Shown here piece after piece: positions 9,163-17,350 of a stretch of 64,000 nucleotides of DNA. Location of the stretch: NCBI RefSeq assembly GCF_047654805.1, contig NZ_JASGIV010000001.1, positions 4,092,001 to 4,156,000 of the forward strand, written 5' to 3'. A program made the position numbers and the translations under genes. A model generated the notes under the pieces. That model was not told the DNA's origin, ran no database searches, and saw nothing but the letters and a program-made list of their open reading frames with translations. Source of the DNA: Pelomonas sp047654805. GTDB lineage: Bacteria; Pseudomonadota; Gammaproteobacteria; Burkholderiales; Burkholderiaceae_C. How positions within the stretch are numbered: position 1 is the stretch's first letter; each line of letters opens with the position of its first letter.

Positions 9163-10742
9163 AGGCCGCCACGGGGAGAGGGCCCGACCGTGCCCTCTGG
9201 CTGACCTGGATCGCCGCAGCGGCGCTGGCACTGTGCAGCTTGTCCTACGTTGCATGGCAACAGCTCGGGCCGCTGCGCAATCAAGTGCTGCAGGTCGACG
9301 AGCTGTACTTCAGCGCCTGCGCTGCCCGCGGCCTCGTCGAAGGCTGGACGGCCGTGGCGGGCTGCCACGACAACAAGGCCCCGCTGATCTATCTCCTGCA
9401 TGCAGCACTGCAGCAGCTCGCTTCACCGTATGACGCCGTCGCGCTGAAGGGGCTGGCTGCGATGCTGTTCGCCGGCATCGCAGCCGTGGTGTACCGGCTG
9501 GCACGGCGCGCTGCGCCGGAGCAGCCTGCGAGCGCCGGCCTGGCTGCAATCCTGCTGCTCGTCTGCGCTCTAGTGCCGGACCCATCCATGCTCGCCGTCA
9601 AGACGGAGCTGCTGGGCGCGGGCTTGCTGCTGCTGGCCCTGCTCTTCACGCCGCAAGCTGGGAGTCCCCTGACATGGCCGCGCGCACTGGCCATCGGTGC
9701 TGCGTTTGGCGCTGCGGTGATGAGCAAGCAGACCTTCGGGCTGATGCTCCCCATGTTGCTGTGGGCGACCCTGCGCCCCGGCAACGGGGCCACGTTCGGC
9801 CTTCAGGCCCGGCATCTGCTGCTCGTCGGTCTGGGCGCCCTGCTGCCGGCCCTGTTGCTGGCGGGCCTGTACGCCGCCAGCGGCAAGCTGCAGGAGTTCC
9901 TCGCGACGACTTTCCTGTACCCCGCCATCTACGGCAGTGCCACGTCAGTTGGTCTGGCCAAGCGCCTGGTCTGGAAGTTCGCGACCGCCAGCGAGTTCCT
10001 CCGGCTCGCGCCCATCCATGTCGCGCTGGTGCTCGCCGCCCTCGCAGGGCCGCTACGCGGCAATGTGGGCGCCGGACTCCGGCAGGCACTGCTGCTGGGT
10101 GCCGCTGTGGCGCTGCTCATCATGCTGGCATCGCCCATGCTCTTCGACTACCACGCCATCCCGTTCTGGGTGCTGGCCTGTCCACTTGGCGGCGCCATGA
10201 TCGCCCAAGGCAACGCCGCGGGCGGCCCGGCCCGCGCCCTCGCGTTGGGAGCACTGCTCTGCGCAACGCTGTTCGCACTCGGCTCGGCGCTGCAATCCAA
10301 CGGCCATTCATCGCAAAAACCGCTGCAAGGCACCGAAGCGATGCAGCCGGCCGCGGGCCGCTACGCCTACGTCCTTGGGATGGCGCCTCAGGTGTATGCG
10401 CGGGGCTTCATCCCCGCCTCCAGCATCCAGTTCCCCTGGGCCCTTCCGGGCACGCCCGCCACATGGGCCTATCACCCTCCCGCGCCCGCCAGCCCGGTCT
10501 TCAAGACGCTGCATGCCCAGCAGCAGCGCAACCTGGCCCGGCTCTATGCAGATTTCGAGCGCACCCCGCCCGCCTACATCGCCGTCATCGACCGCTACGC
10601 CCGCGCGGTCGGCTCGACTCACCCGCATGCGGACGTGCCAGGGTTCGACGAATACCTTGCGCGGCACTGCCACCTCCTCGGCACCCTCAACGACGGCCGC
10701 GACAATTCCGGCAAGCTGTTCGCCTGCGACCTTGCGCGCTGA
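9147..10742 (+). CDS. Multi-pass membrane glycosyltransferase, GT39/ArnT-like
   Basis: About 531 residues with roughly ten hydrophobic helices and a hydrophilic C-terminal domain. The first periplasmic loop carries DE at residues 51-52 (QVDELYFSA) and then HDNKAPLIYLLHA. This Asp-Glu plus Asn-Lys-x-Pro-Leu pattern is seen in lipid-linked GT-C glycosyltransferases of the PMT/ArnT type, which use polyprenyl-phosphate sugars. It is translationally coupled to the DPM1-GtrA gene that could supply such a donor. The start is uncertain: GTG 9147 overlaps the previous gene by 16 bases, and TTG 9159 by four. The acceptor and sugar are unknown. Confidence 0.72.
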   Translation: MEARLKAATGRGPDRALWLTWIAAAALALCSLSYVAWQQLGPLRNQVLQVDELYFSACAARGLVEGWTAVAGCHDNKAPLIYLLHAALQQLASPYDAVALKGLAAMLFAGIAAVVYRLARRAAPEQPASAGLAAILLLVCALVPDPSMLAVKTELLGAGLLLLALLFTPQAGSPLTWPRALAIGAAFGAAVMSKQTFGLMLPMLLWATLRPGNGATFGLQARHLLLVGLGALLPALLLAGLYAASGKLQEFLATTFLYPAIYGSATSVGLAKRLVWKFATASEFLRLAPIHVALVLAALAGPLRGNVGAGLRQALLLGAAVALLIMLASPMLFDYHAIPFWVLACPLGGAMIAQGNAAGGPARALALGALLCATLFALGSALQSNGHSSQKPLQGTEAMQPAAGRYAYVLGMAPQVYARGFIPASSIQFPWALPGTPATWAYHPPAPASPVFKTLHAQQQRNLARLYADFERTPPAYIAVIDRYARAVGSTHPHADVPGFDEYLARHCHLLGTLNDGRDNSGKLFACDLAR

Positions 10743-10823
10743 GCACCGTCCAAGCCACAGGGCCTGCAGGGACACTGCCGCCGGGTGTAAGGTCGCGGCG
10801 CATCGTCCGACTGCGTGTGCATC

Positions 10824-11792
10824 ATGCTGATCCAATCCTCCTCACCGAACGATCCTGCCCCCAGCGAGATCACCCCGCGCCAGACTTATCTGAGCCGCCG
10901 CCAGCTCATGGCCGGCCTCGGCGCCATCGCCGCCTCGCCGCCCCTGCTTGCCCAGTCGGCCTCCGGCAGCGGCAAACTGGCAAGGCTGCCCGCCTCGCCC
11001 AGCACGGTGGCTGGCGCAATGGTTCTGGACAAGCCAACCCGGTACGCCGATGCCACCTCGTACAACAACTTCTACGAGTTCGGCACCGACAAGTCCGACC
11101 CCGCAGAACGCGCCCACACGCTGAAGCCACGACCCTGGACGGTCGCTGTCGAAGGCGAATGCGCCAAGCCTGGCCACTACGACCTCGACGCGCTGCTCAA
11201 GCTGGGGGCCATGGAGGAGCGCATCTACCGCCTGCGCTGTGTCGAGGGCTGGAGCATGGTCATCCCCTGGATCGGCTATTCACTGTCAGAGCTGATCAAG
11301 CGGGCCGAGCCCACGTCGAAGGCCAAGTTCGTCGAGTTCACGACTCTGGCAGACCGCGCGCAGATGCCGGGCCTGCGCTCGGCGGTGCTGGACTGGCCCT
11401 ACGTCGAAGGACTGCGCATGGACGAGGCCATGCACCCGCTGGCGATGCTGACTTTCGGCATGTACGGGGAAGTGCTGCCCAACCAGAACGGCGCGCCGGT
11501 GCGCATCGTGCTGCCCTGGAAGTACGGCTTCAAGTCGGCCAAGAGCATCGTCAAGATCCGCTTCGTCGAGAAGCAGCCTCGCAGCAGCTGGGAGCAGGCC
11601 GCCCCCCAGGAGTACGGGTTCTACTCCAACGTAAACCCGGGCGTGCCGCACCCCCGCTGGAGCCAGGCCAGCGAACGCCGTATCGGCGAGGATGGCCTGT
11701 TCGCGAAGAAGCGGCCCACGCTGATCTTCAACGGCTACGAAGCCCAGGTCGGGCAGCTCTACGCCGGCATGGACCTGCGACGCAACTTCTGA
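10824..11792 (+). CDS. msrP: Periplasmic methionine sulfoxide reductase MsrP (YedY)
   Basis: A 322-residue molybdoenzyme of the sulfite oxidase fold that reduces oxidised methionine in periplasmic proteins. A Tat signal (LSRRQLMAGLGAIAAS) lies near the N-terminus. The molybdenum-binding Cys is about residue 139 in YRLRCVEGWSMVIPW. The segment PNQNGAPVRIVLPWKYGFKSAKSI is characteristic. ATG 10824 is preferred over GTG 10815; both fit. The stop overlaps the msrQ ATG by one base. MsrP needs molybdopterin, as does NarG, and moaA is also in the window. Confidence 0.95.
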   Translation: MLIQSSSPNDPAPSEITPRQTYLSRRQLMAGLGAIAASPPLLAQSASGSGKLARLPASPSTVAGAMVLDKPTRYADATSYNNFYEFGTDKSDPAERAHTLKPRPWTVAVEGECAKPGHYDLDALLKLGAMEERIYRLRCVEGWSMVIPWIGYSLSELIKRAEPTSKAKFVEFTTLADRAQMPGLRSAVLDWPYVEGLRMDEAMHPLAMLTFGMYGEVLPNQNGAPVRIVLPWKYGFKSAKSIVKIRFVEKQPRSSWEQAAPQEYGFYSNVNPGVPHPRWSQASERRIGEDGLFAKKRPTLIFNGYEAQVGQLYAGMDLRRNF

Positions 11793-12400
11793 TGCGCGGC
11801 GCCTTGACCGCCGCGCTGCTGAGCCGCGCCGCCAAGCCGTTGCTGTTCCTGCTGTGCTTGGCGCCGCTGGCCTGGCTGATCTACGGCGCCGCCGCCGACC
11901 AGCTCGGCGCCAACCCCGCCGAAGCACTGATCCGCCGCCTGGGTGACTGGACGCTGAGGGGGCTGTGGCTCACTCTGGCCATCACACCGCTGCGCCAGCT
12001 GACCGGCCTGGCGGCGCTGGCGCGCTTTCGCCGCATGCTGGGCGTATTCAGCTTCTTCTACGCCAGCCTGCATCTGCTCGCCTACAGCTGGCTGGACATG
12101 GGACTGGACTTCGGAGACATCGCCGCCGACATCGCCAAGCGCCCCTTCATCCTGATGGGCTTCTCGGCCTGGCTGCTGATGCTGCCGCTTGCCGCCACCA
12201 GCTTCAACAAGGCCATCAAGGCCTTGGGCGCCAGGCGCTGGCAGGCCCTGCACAAGGCCGTCTATGCCGTCGTCGTCATCGCGCTACTGCACTTCATCTG
12301 GATGCGCGCCGGCAAGCACAACTTCGTTGAGCCGGCCGTCTACGCCACCTTGCTGGCCCTGCTGCTGGGCTGGAGGCTCTGGCAAAGGCTGCGCGGATAA
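11792..12400 (+). CDS. msrQ: Heme b membrane subunit MsrQ (YedZ)
   Basis: A 202-residue membrane protein with about six helices. MsrQ carries heme b and FMN and passes electrons from the quinone pool or a flavin reductase to MsrP. Histidines in FFYASLHLLAYSW, ALHKAVYAVVVIALLHFIW fall where the family places heme ligands. The start overlaps the msrP stop (TGATG), a typical coupled pair. Confidence 0.93.
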   Translation: MRGALTAALLSRAAKPLLFLLCLAPLAWLIYGAAADQLGANPAEALIRRLGDWTLRGLWLTLAITPLRQLTGLAALARFRRMLGVFSFFYASLHLLAYSWLDMGLDFGDIAADIAKRPFILMGFSAWLLMLPLAATSFNKAIKALGARRWQALHKAVYAVVVIALLHFIWMRAGKHNFVEPAVYATLLALLLGWRLWQRLRG

Positions 12401-12426
12401 TTTGCGGCTTTGCCATCAGCCGCGCC

Positions 12427-13674
12427 ATGTCCAGTCACACCTCCATCGACGTCGCCATCCTTGGCGGAGGCCCCGCCGGCTGCAGCGCCGCGTCGTGGCT
12501 GGGCCAGATGGGCATGACGGCGTTGCTGGTCGAGCGCGAACCGCGCCTGTGCGCGGCGCTCGCGGGCCTGAACTTCGCCCAGGACTGGGTTCTGGGTGAG
12601 CCCGCCGCGCGGCTGGCTGCCTTGGGCGAACACTACGCGGCCCAGGCCCAGGCCACACCGGGCCTGACGCTGCGACTCGGCACGCGGGCGGAGTCCGCAC
12701 GCCACGCGGCGGGCAGCTGGACGCTGCAGTTGGCCACCGGCGAGCACGTGAAGGCTCGTGCGCTGCTCGTTGCCACCGGCCTGCGCCTGCTGCGCCCGGC
12801 ACGCTATTTCGCCGTGCCGCACGAGCGCGTGCTTGACGCCGCCCAGCTCACCGCACGCCGCGAGACCTTGCCCCCGGGCCGCGCGCTGCTGCTGGGCGCT
12901 GGCGACAACGCCGCGGAAAACGCCCTCTTCCTGGCCGAGCGGGGCCATGAAGTGACACTATGGTCACGTGGAAGTTGGCGCGCGCAGATCCATCTGGCCG
13001 AGCGCGTCGAGGCCCACCCGCGCATCACCGTGCGCCTGGCAGTTCCGCTGCCGGAGGCCTTGCTGCCCGATGACCACGGCGTCAGCGTCGGCACCGAGCG
13101 TTTCGACTTCGTCGCTGCACTACTGGGTTTCGAGCCCGAGCCCTCGGCCTTTGCCTTGTTGGACGAGGCCTCGCGCCAGCGAGCCTTCGTCGCCGGCGAC
13201 GCCAGCCGCCGCTGGCATCCCTGCGTGCAGACAGCGCTTGCCGACGGCGTGCAGGCCGCCAAGCAGATCGAACTCGCACTGCGCCCGCAGGCCGCCGCCG
13301 CGCCGCAGCGCTACAACAACCGCCAGGTCATCCACCTGCAGGGCCTGCGTTTCCGCGCCAACCTCGGCGTGCTGGATTTCGAACGTACCGGCCCGCAGCC
13401 CATCCAGGTCGACGCCGAGATCAACCTCGGCGCGCTACCCGTCGTCGCGCGCGACGCCGACATTGGCCATGTACTGGATTACCGCCGTGTGCGCACCGCC
13501 ATCATCGACGAGTGCACCCAGGAGCACACCGACCTCGTCGAGGCTCTGCTGGGCAAGCTGTGCAACCGCCTGATGAGCCTGCCCGGCGTCGTCGGCGTGC
13601 GACTGAAGCTGACCAAGCTTGAGATCTTCCCCGACTGCGAGGTCTCGATCAGCACCGAGTTGGGTGCCTGGTGA
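12427..13674 (+). CDS. Thioredoxin-reductase-like flavoprotein fused to FolB
   Basis: A 415-residue fusion. Residues about 7-285 are a two-dinucleotide-fold flavoprotein: VAILGGGPAGCSAASWLG for FAD, LLVATGLRLLRPARYF, a second fold LLLGAGDNAAENALFLAERGH for NAD(P), and FVAGDASRRWHP for the FAD isoalloxazine edge. The CxxC of true thioredoxin reductases is absent. Residues about 298-412 are a whole dihydroneopterin aldolase (FolB, folate pathway, 7,8-dihydroneopterin to 6-hydroxymethyl-dihydropterin): QVIHLQGLRFRANLGVLDFE, the Tyr in VLDYRRV, TDLVEALLGKL, and the Lys in KLTKLEI, which match catalytic or pterin-binding positions. One frame with no internal stop covers both. Whether the flavin domain acts on a pterin is not known. 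Confidence 0.83.
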   Translation: MSSHTSIDVAILGGGPAGCSAASWLGQMGMTALLVEREPRLCAALAGLNFAQDWVLGEPAARLAALGEHYAAQAQATPGLTLRLGTRAESARHAAGSWTLQLATGEHVKARALLVATGLRLLRPARYFAVPHERVLDAAQLTARRETLPPGRALLLGAGDNAAENALFLAERGHEVTLWSRGSWRAQIHLAERVEAHPRITVRLAVPLPEALLPDDHGVSVGTERFDFVAALLGFEPEPSAFALLDEASRQRAFVAGDASRRWHPCVQTALADGVQAAKQIELALRPQAAAAPQRYNNRQVIHLQGLRFRANLGVLDFERTGPQPIQVDAEINLGALPVVARDADIGHVLDYRRVRTAIIDECTQEHTDLVEALLGKLCNRLMSLPGVVGVRLKLTKLEIFPDCEVSISTELGAW

Positions 13675-13714
13675 GCACCATCCTTGACCTGCAGCAAACC
13701 TCGCAACCGAGGTC

Positions 13715-13728
13715 TTGACGCAAATTAA
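13715..13728 (+). promoter_or_regulatory. FNR/Dnr-type box before the NirDL-like gene
   Basis: TTGAC-GCAA-ATTAA matches the FNR/Dnr consensus TTGAT-N4-ATCAA at 8 of 10 half-site positions. Its centre is 46.5 bases before ATG 13768. A class II site at -41.5 would put transcription start near 13763, with GAGCAT (13751-13756) as a weak -10 and almost no leader. Regulation is inferred from sequence and anaerobic gene context. Confidence 0.6.
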
Positions 13729-13767
13729 GGACGCCCTCGGCCGCTGCGCCGAGCATTCGGGTCGTCC

Positions 13768-14694
13768 ATGTCTCACCCGTCCTCCCACGTCAGCTGCTGC
13801 GCCAGCCTCCGCCAGACCTTGCTGCAGGGCTGGCAGCAGACGTTCCCGCTGCACTCCTCGCCCTTCCGGCAGATGGCTGCACGCAGTGGCGCCACGCCGC
13901 GCGAGCTGTTGAGCCTGTGCCAGGAGCTGCATCGCAACGGCGCGCTCCAGAGCATCCAGCCCTGCTGGGGCGAGGCGCTGCGCCGGGAGCGCTGGCGCCT
14001 CGCGTTCATGCCGCCGGGCGACGAAGCGCCCCTGGCCGCTGCACTGGCCGCGCTGCCGGGGTGCTTCCGCATCGAGCGCACCGAGCCCCAGGCCGACATG
14101 CCACCGCTGTGGGCCGAGATCGAAGCACTGGACGGAGAGGCCCTGGCCCGCCAGCTGCGGCAGTTGCCAGCGCAGCCCATGGCCCGCCTGCGGCTGCCGT
14201 CGGCAGCCGAGCACGCCCAGCCCTGCGATGACCCCGAGATGGCCGGGCATCTCGAAGAAGGACTGGCACTCTGCTCTCGGCCCTTTGCCCAGTGCTCAAG
14301 GCAGCTGGGCTGCAGCGAGTCCCGCTTGCTATCCAAGCTGCATGCTTGGCGTCGCGGCGGACAGCTTGCCGGCCTGGCCTTGAAGCCACCGCCCACTCGG
14401 GTGCCTCAGCCGGGCCTGCTGGCGTTGTGGCGAGGCACCGAGCCCACGGCCTGCAGCCTGGCCAGGCTGCAGGCGCACAGCGGCGTGGACCGCGTCATCA
14501 GCGGCCAGGGCGCGCCGGCCTGGCCGTGGCGACTGGGCCTGGTGTTGCGCGCCGCACCTCAACTGGCCCAGGACCAGCTGCGCGAGATCGTCGGCCACGC
14601 CGGCCTGCCGCCGCCCGACGTCAGCGCCCGCCTTTTGATTGACCGGCCGCGCGATCAGGCGCTGCTTTTCCGCACCGACAAACACAACGGCTGA
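13768..14694 (+). CDS. NirD/NirL-like two-domain protein (siroheme decarboxylase relative)
   Basis: A 308-residue protein with two copies of an Lrp/AsnC-like module. Each copy opens with a winged-helix segment (QTFPLHSSPFRQMAARSGATPRELL, then GLALCSRPFAQCSRQLGCSESRLL near 170) and continues into a ferredoxin-like half. PAWPWRLGLVLR near residue 250 aligns with the PxWPYNL segment of NirD/NirL/AhbA/B proteins, which decarboxylate siroheme on the way to heme d1 or heme b. The His-rich stretch that normally precedes it is here VDRVISGQGA, so a catalytic His seems lost; the first half likewise lacks an HNY-type motif. It may be a divergent NirDL, a heme-binding regulator or a remnant. No nirS is visible. 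Confidence 0.6.
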   Translation: MSHPSSHVSCCASLRQTLLQGWQQTFPLHSSPFRQMAARSGATPRELLSLCQELHRNGALQSIQPCWGEALRRERWRLAFMPPGDEAPLAAALAALPGCFRIERTEPQADMPPLWAEIEALDGEALARQLRQLPAQPMARLRLPSAAEHAQPCDDPEMAGHLEEGLALCSRPFAQCSRQLGCSESRLLSKLHAWRRGGQLAGLALKPPPTRVPQPGLLALWRGTEPTACSLARLQAHSGVDRVISGQGAPAWPWRLGLVLRAAPQLAQDQLREIVGHAGLPPPDVSARLLIDRPRDQALLFRTDKHNG

Positions 14695-14758
14695 ATCCTG
14701 CGCGCCGAGCGCCTGCCCCCAAGTCGTCACCTCCGAAGCTGAGGCCGGAGTAAGGAGC

Positions 14759-14774
14759 GCCTGCCGAAGCAGGC
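14759..14774. repeat. GCCTGC-CGAA-GCAGGC hairpin between convergent genes
   Basis: A perfect six-base stem with a CGAA loop lies in the 134-base gap between the convergent NirDL-like and nitronate monooxygenase-like genes. No T-run follows on either strand, so it is not a standard terminator, though it could end transcription weakly or protect 3' ends. The rest of the gap shows nothing recognisable. Confidence 0.4.
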
Positions 14775-14828
14775 CTGCAGCCCGGCCGCTAGCCCGTGCC
14801 AGCTACGTCCTGGACGAAGAGCCGCGAG

Positions 14829-16034
14829 TCAGGCCGGTGTGCCGACGGGGACGCCCGGCGTCATCAACCGCTCCAGCAGCTGGCGCACGCTTGTGATCTG
14901 GCTGCCGAAGGGCAGCCCGCCGCGGCCACGGAAGAACAGGCCCTTGTTCATCTCGCCGCGCAGGGCGGAGGCGAGGCGCTGGTCAATGCAGAACTGGCCC
15001 CAACCTTTGAGGCCGTCGCGCAGGCCGCACTGGCTCAGGCAGTCGAAGGCCATGGTGCAACGCTGCTTGAGCTGCGCCACGGCTTGCAGACGCTCTTCGG
15101 CCTTGAGGTACTTCTTCAACCACGGCGTCATCACGGCACGGGCGGGCAGGCCGGCCACGCTAGTGAACTCGACGAGATCCTCGTCGCGCGCCTCAGCCAG
15201 CACCTGCTTGAAGTTGGGGTGTGCGTCGCATTCCTCCGTCACGACGAAGGCGGTGCCGAGCTGGGCTGCATCAGCGCCCAGGGCCTGTAGGCGCTGGATG
15301 TCCTCGCACGAGCGCACGCCGCCGGCGGCGATCAATGGCACCCGCCCCTCCACACCGGCATCGCGCAGATGCTGGCGCACGGCCGGCAGCACGTTCTCGA
15401 AGTCGAAGCGTGCGTCGCCCACGTCAGCCACGCGGGCCGCGCCCAGGTGCCCGGCAGCATGTCCGGGGTGCTCGATGACGATGGCGCTCGGGATGCGCTG
15501 GCGCCGCTCCCACTTGCGCCACAGCAAGGCCACGCCGCGGGCATCGCTCAGGATGGGTACCAAGGCCGTGTCCGGGTGGTCCTGGGCAAGCTCCGGCAGG
15601 TCCAGCGGCAGGCCGGCACCGACGACCAGCGCGTCCACGCCCTCCTGCAGCGCAGTGCGCACCGAAACAGCGTAGTCGCTCACCGCGCGCATCACGTTGA
15701 CGGCCACCACCCCGCGGCCGCCGGCGATGCCACGGGCCTGGCGGATCTCTCGCGCCAATGCCTCCTGGTTGGCCTGCTCGATGACGGCCTTCTTGTTTTC
15801 ATCACTGTCGCGCATCTCCTCACTGCGCGCCATGAGGTCGGGATGGTGGCGGCGCAGGTCTACCGAGGCGATGGTGCCCCAGGCGCCCTGCGCCGCGACG
15901 CTACCGGCCAGTCGATGCGCCGAGATGCCCACGCCCATGCCCCCCTGCACCACGGGCAGCAACTGGCGACCGGCGAATTGCAGGGGGCGAAGGCCGGCGG
16001 CCGCCATGCGTTCGAGGAGCGAGGAAGTAGTCAT
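14829..16034 (-). CDS. Nitronate monooxygenase family flavin oxidoreductase
   Basis: A 401-residue TIM-barrel FMN protein of the NMO/2-nitropropane dioxygenase family. Motifs: VVQGGMGVGISAHRLAG at the N-terminus, VVVGAGLPLDLPELA, IEHPGHAAGHLG near the middle (the His after the glycines is the usual catalytic region), PLIAAGGVRSCEDIQRLQALGADAAQLGTAFVVTEE for FMN phosphate binding. The C-terminal extension with CTMAFDCLSQCGLRDG resembles the longer NMO variants of anaerobic and denitrifying bacteria. It may detoxify nitronates or act on unsaturated acyl substrates; the substrate cannot be read from sequence. An FNR-type box lies 58 bases upstream. Confidence 0.85.
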   Translation of the reverse strand: MTTSSLLERMAAAGLRPLQFAGRQLLPVVQGGMGVGISAHRLAGSVAAQGAWGTIASVDLRRHHPDLMARSEEMRDSDENKKAVIEQANQEALAREIRQARGIAGGRGVVAVNVMRAVSDYAVSVRTALQEGVDALVVGAGLPLDLPELAQDHPDTALVPILSDARGVALLWRKWERRQRIPSAIVIEHPGHAAGHLGAARVADVGDARFDFENVLPAVRQHLRDAGVEGRVPLIAAGGVRSCEDIQRLQALGADAAQLGTAFVVTEECDAHPNFKQVLAEARDEDLVEFTSVAGLPARAVMTPWLKKYLKAEERLQAVAQLKQRCTMAFDCLSQCGLRDGLKGWGQFCIDQRLASALRGEMNKGLFFRGRGGLPFGSQITSVRQLLERLMTPGVPVGTPA

Positions 16035-16091
16035 TGCGTCAGGGATTGAAGGGCAAAGCGTCGATGCTGAGCCGAAGCGCCACGCGGCGCT

Positions 16092-16105
16092 TTGACCTGG
16101 TGCAA
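16092..16105 (-). promoter_or_regulatory. FNR/Dnr-type box before the nitronate monooxygenase gene
   Basis: TTGAC-CTGG-TGCAA (read on the plus strand) is a near-palindrome matching FNR/Dnr half sites at about 8 of 10 positions. Its centre is 64.5 bases before the ATG at 16034. A class II geometry puts the start near 16057, with CAGCAT (16069-16064, minus strand) as a possible weak -10. It sits just after the 3' end of moaA, in a gap with no other candidate. Confidence 0.55.
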
Positions 16106-16120
16106 GGTCTGGTCGATTCG

Positions 16121-17209
16121 TCAGCCGCCCAGCACGTGCATGTCCGCGCGTTCAGGTCGCAGCAGACGAAGAGCCTCGCGCTGCTCCGAATAGGCGTCGT
16201 TTCGGCCGGCCCAGATCGCCACCAGCCGCTCACGCAGTCCAGACTCGCCGACCTGGGCACCCCGCAGCAGCGGGCGCAGGTCATGGCCCTGGGCCGCGAA
16301 CAGGCAAGTGAAGAGGCGGCCGTCCGCCGTCAGCCGGGCGCGTGTGCAGTCGCCGCAGAAGGCATGGCTGACGCTGCTGATGAAGCCGATCTCGCCTGCG
16401 CCGTCGGCATAGCGCCAGCGCTGGGCCGTCTCGCCGCCGCGAGTGGCGGGCAGCGGCAGCAGTTGCCAACGCGCGGCAATGCGCTCACGCAGCATGTCGC
16501 TGGGCAACACCTCGTCCATCCTCCAGCCGTTGTGGCACCCGGCGTCCATGAACTCGATGAAACGCAGCACCATGCCGCTGCCGCGGAAATGTTCAGCCAG
16601 CAGCACGGCCTGCGCGTCGTTGACGCCTCGGCGCACCACCATGTTGACCTTGATGCGCTCGAAGCCGGCACGCTGCGCGGCCTCCAGCCCGCGCAGTACT
16701 TCGGCCACGGGAAAGTCGACATCATTCATGCGCCGGAACACGGCGTCATCCAGCGCATCCAGGCTGACCGTGACCCGCTTCAGGCCCGCCTCCCGCAATG
16801 CCCCGGCCTGGTCCGCCAGCAGGCTGCCGTTGGTGGTGATCGCCAGGTCTGGCGGCTCGCCGTCCAGCGTGCGCAGTGCGGCCAGCTGGCCGATCAGCCG
16901 GGCCAGATCGCGGCGCAGCAGCGGCTCGCCGCCGGTCAGGCGCAGCGTACGCACGCCTAGGGCCAGGGCCTGACGCGCGACCTGGGCGATCTCCTCGAAG
17001 TTCAGCAGCTGCGACTGCGGCAGGAAGCGGTGGCCAGGGCCGAAGCGGCTGCGCGGCATGCAGTAGCCACAGCGAAAATTGCAGCGATCGGTCAGAGAGA
17101 TGCGCAGGTCGCGCAAGGGGCGCTGGCGGCGATCGCGCAACGCGCCGTCCGTCGGCCGGGTCGCGCCGACGCGCGGGATCCAAAGCAAAGGGGCGGTCCT
17201 CGCATCCAT
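16121..17209 (-). CDS. moaA: GTP 3',8-cyclase MoaA
   Basis: A 363-residue radical SAM enzyme for the first step of molybdopterin synthesis (GTP to 3',8-cyclo-GTP). The N-terminal SAM cluster is C-x3-C-x2-C at residues 43-50 (CNFRCGYC). The second C-terminal cluster shows in AFCGDCTRARLTADGRLFTC. RLTGGEPLLRRDL binds SAM, and the protein ends in the conserved Gly-Gly (MHVLGG) needed for activity. ATG 17209 gives the usual start; twelve codons upstream in frame are unlike the family. It probably supplies cofactor for NarG and MsrP. The other moa genes are not adjacent, so this may be a second, anaerobic-cluster copy. Confidence 0.93.
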   Translation of the reverse strand: MDARTAPLLWIPRVGATRPTDGALRDRRQRPLRDLRISLTDRCNFRCGYCMPRSRFGPGHRFLPQSQLLNFEEIAQVARQALALGVRTLRLTGGEPLLRRDLARLIGQLAALRTLDGEPPDLAITTNGSLLADQAGALREAGLKRVTVSLDALDDAVFRRMNDVDFPVAEVLRGLEAAQRAGFERIKVNMVVRRGVNDAQAVLLAEHFRGSGMVLRFIEFMDAGCHNGWRMDEVLPSDMLRERIAARWQLLPLPATRGGETAQRWRYADGAGEIGFISSVSHAFCGDCTRARLTADGRLFTCLFAAQGHDLRPLLRGAQVGESGLRERLVAIWAGRNDAYSEQREALRLLRPERADMHVLGG

Positions 17210-17258
17210 GCGGCGATTCTGGGCGGCAGCCCTGGCCCAGCCCATCCGGCCATGGCAT

Positions 17259-17303
17259 GAGGCCGGGCCTGCAGGCCTAGTCCCTTCGGGCTACCCCGGC
17301 CTC
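17259..17303. repeat. Nested inverted repeats between moaA and the DUF/DGC pair
   Basis: An outer nine-base inverted repeat GAGGCCGGG (17259-17267) and CCCGGCCTC (17295-17303) encloses a 12-base palindrome GGCCTGCAGGCC and a small hairpin AGTCC-CTTC-GGGCT. As RNA this could fold as a three-way junction; as DNA it may be a regulator site or a dispersed palindrome. It lies in the 141-base divergent gap between moaA and the gene at 17351. Confidence 0.45.
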
Positions 17304-17350
17304 CTCCGTCGGAAGCGCCACGGGCGGCCGTGCGGGCTTAGGCTGACGCC

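Noticed and set aside
9674..11791. Long plus-strand frame running into msrQ from inside the GT-C gene
   Set aside because: It covers the GT-C and msrP genes out of frame and is Arg/Pro-rich; only its last 203 codons (msrQ, from 11792) are real.
14759..14774. Hairpin as a rho-independent terminator
   Set aside because: No T-run on either strand; kept only as a hairpin.
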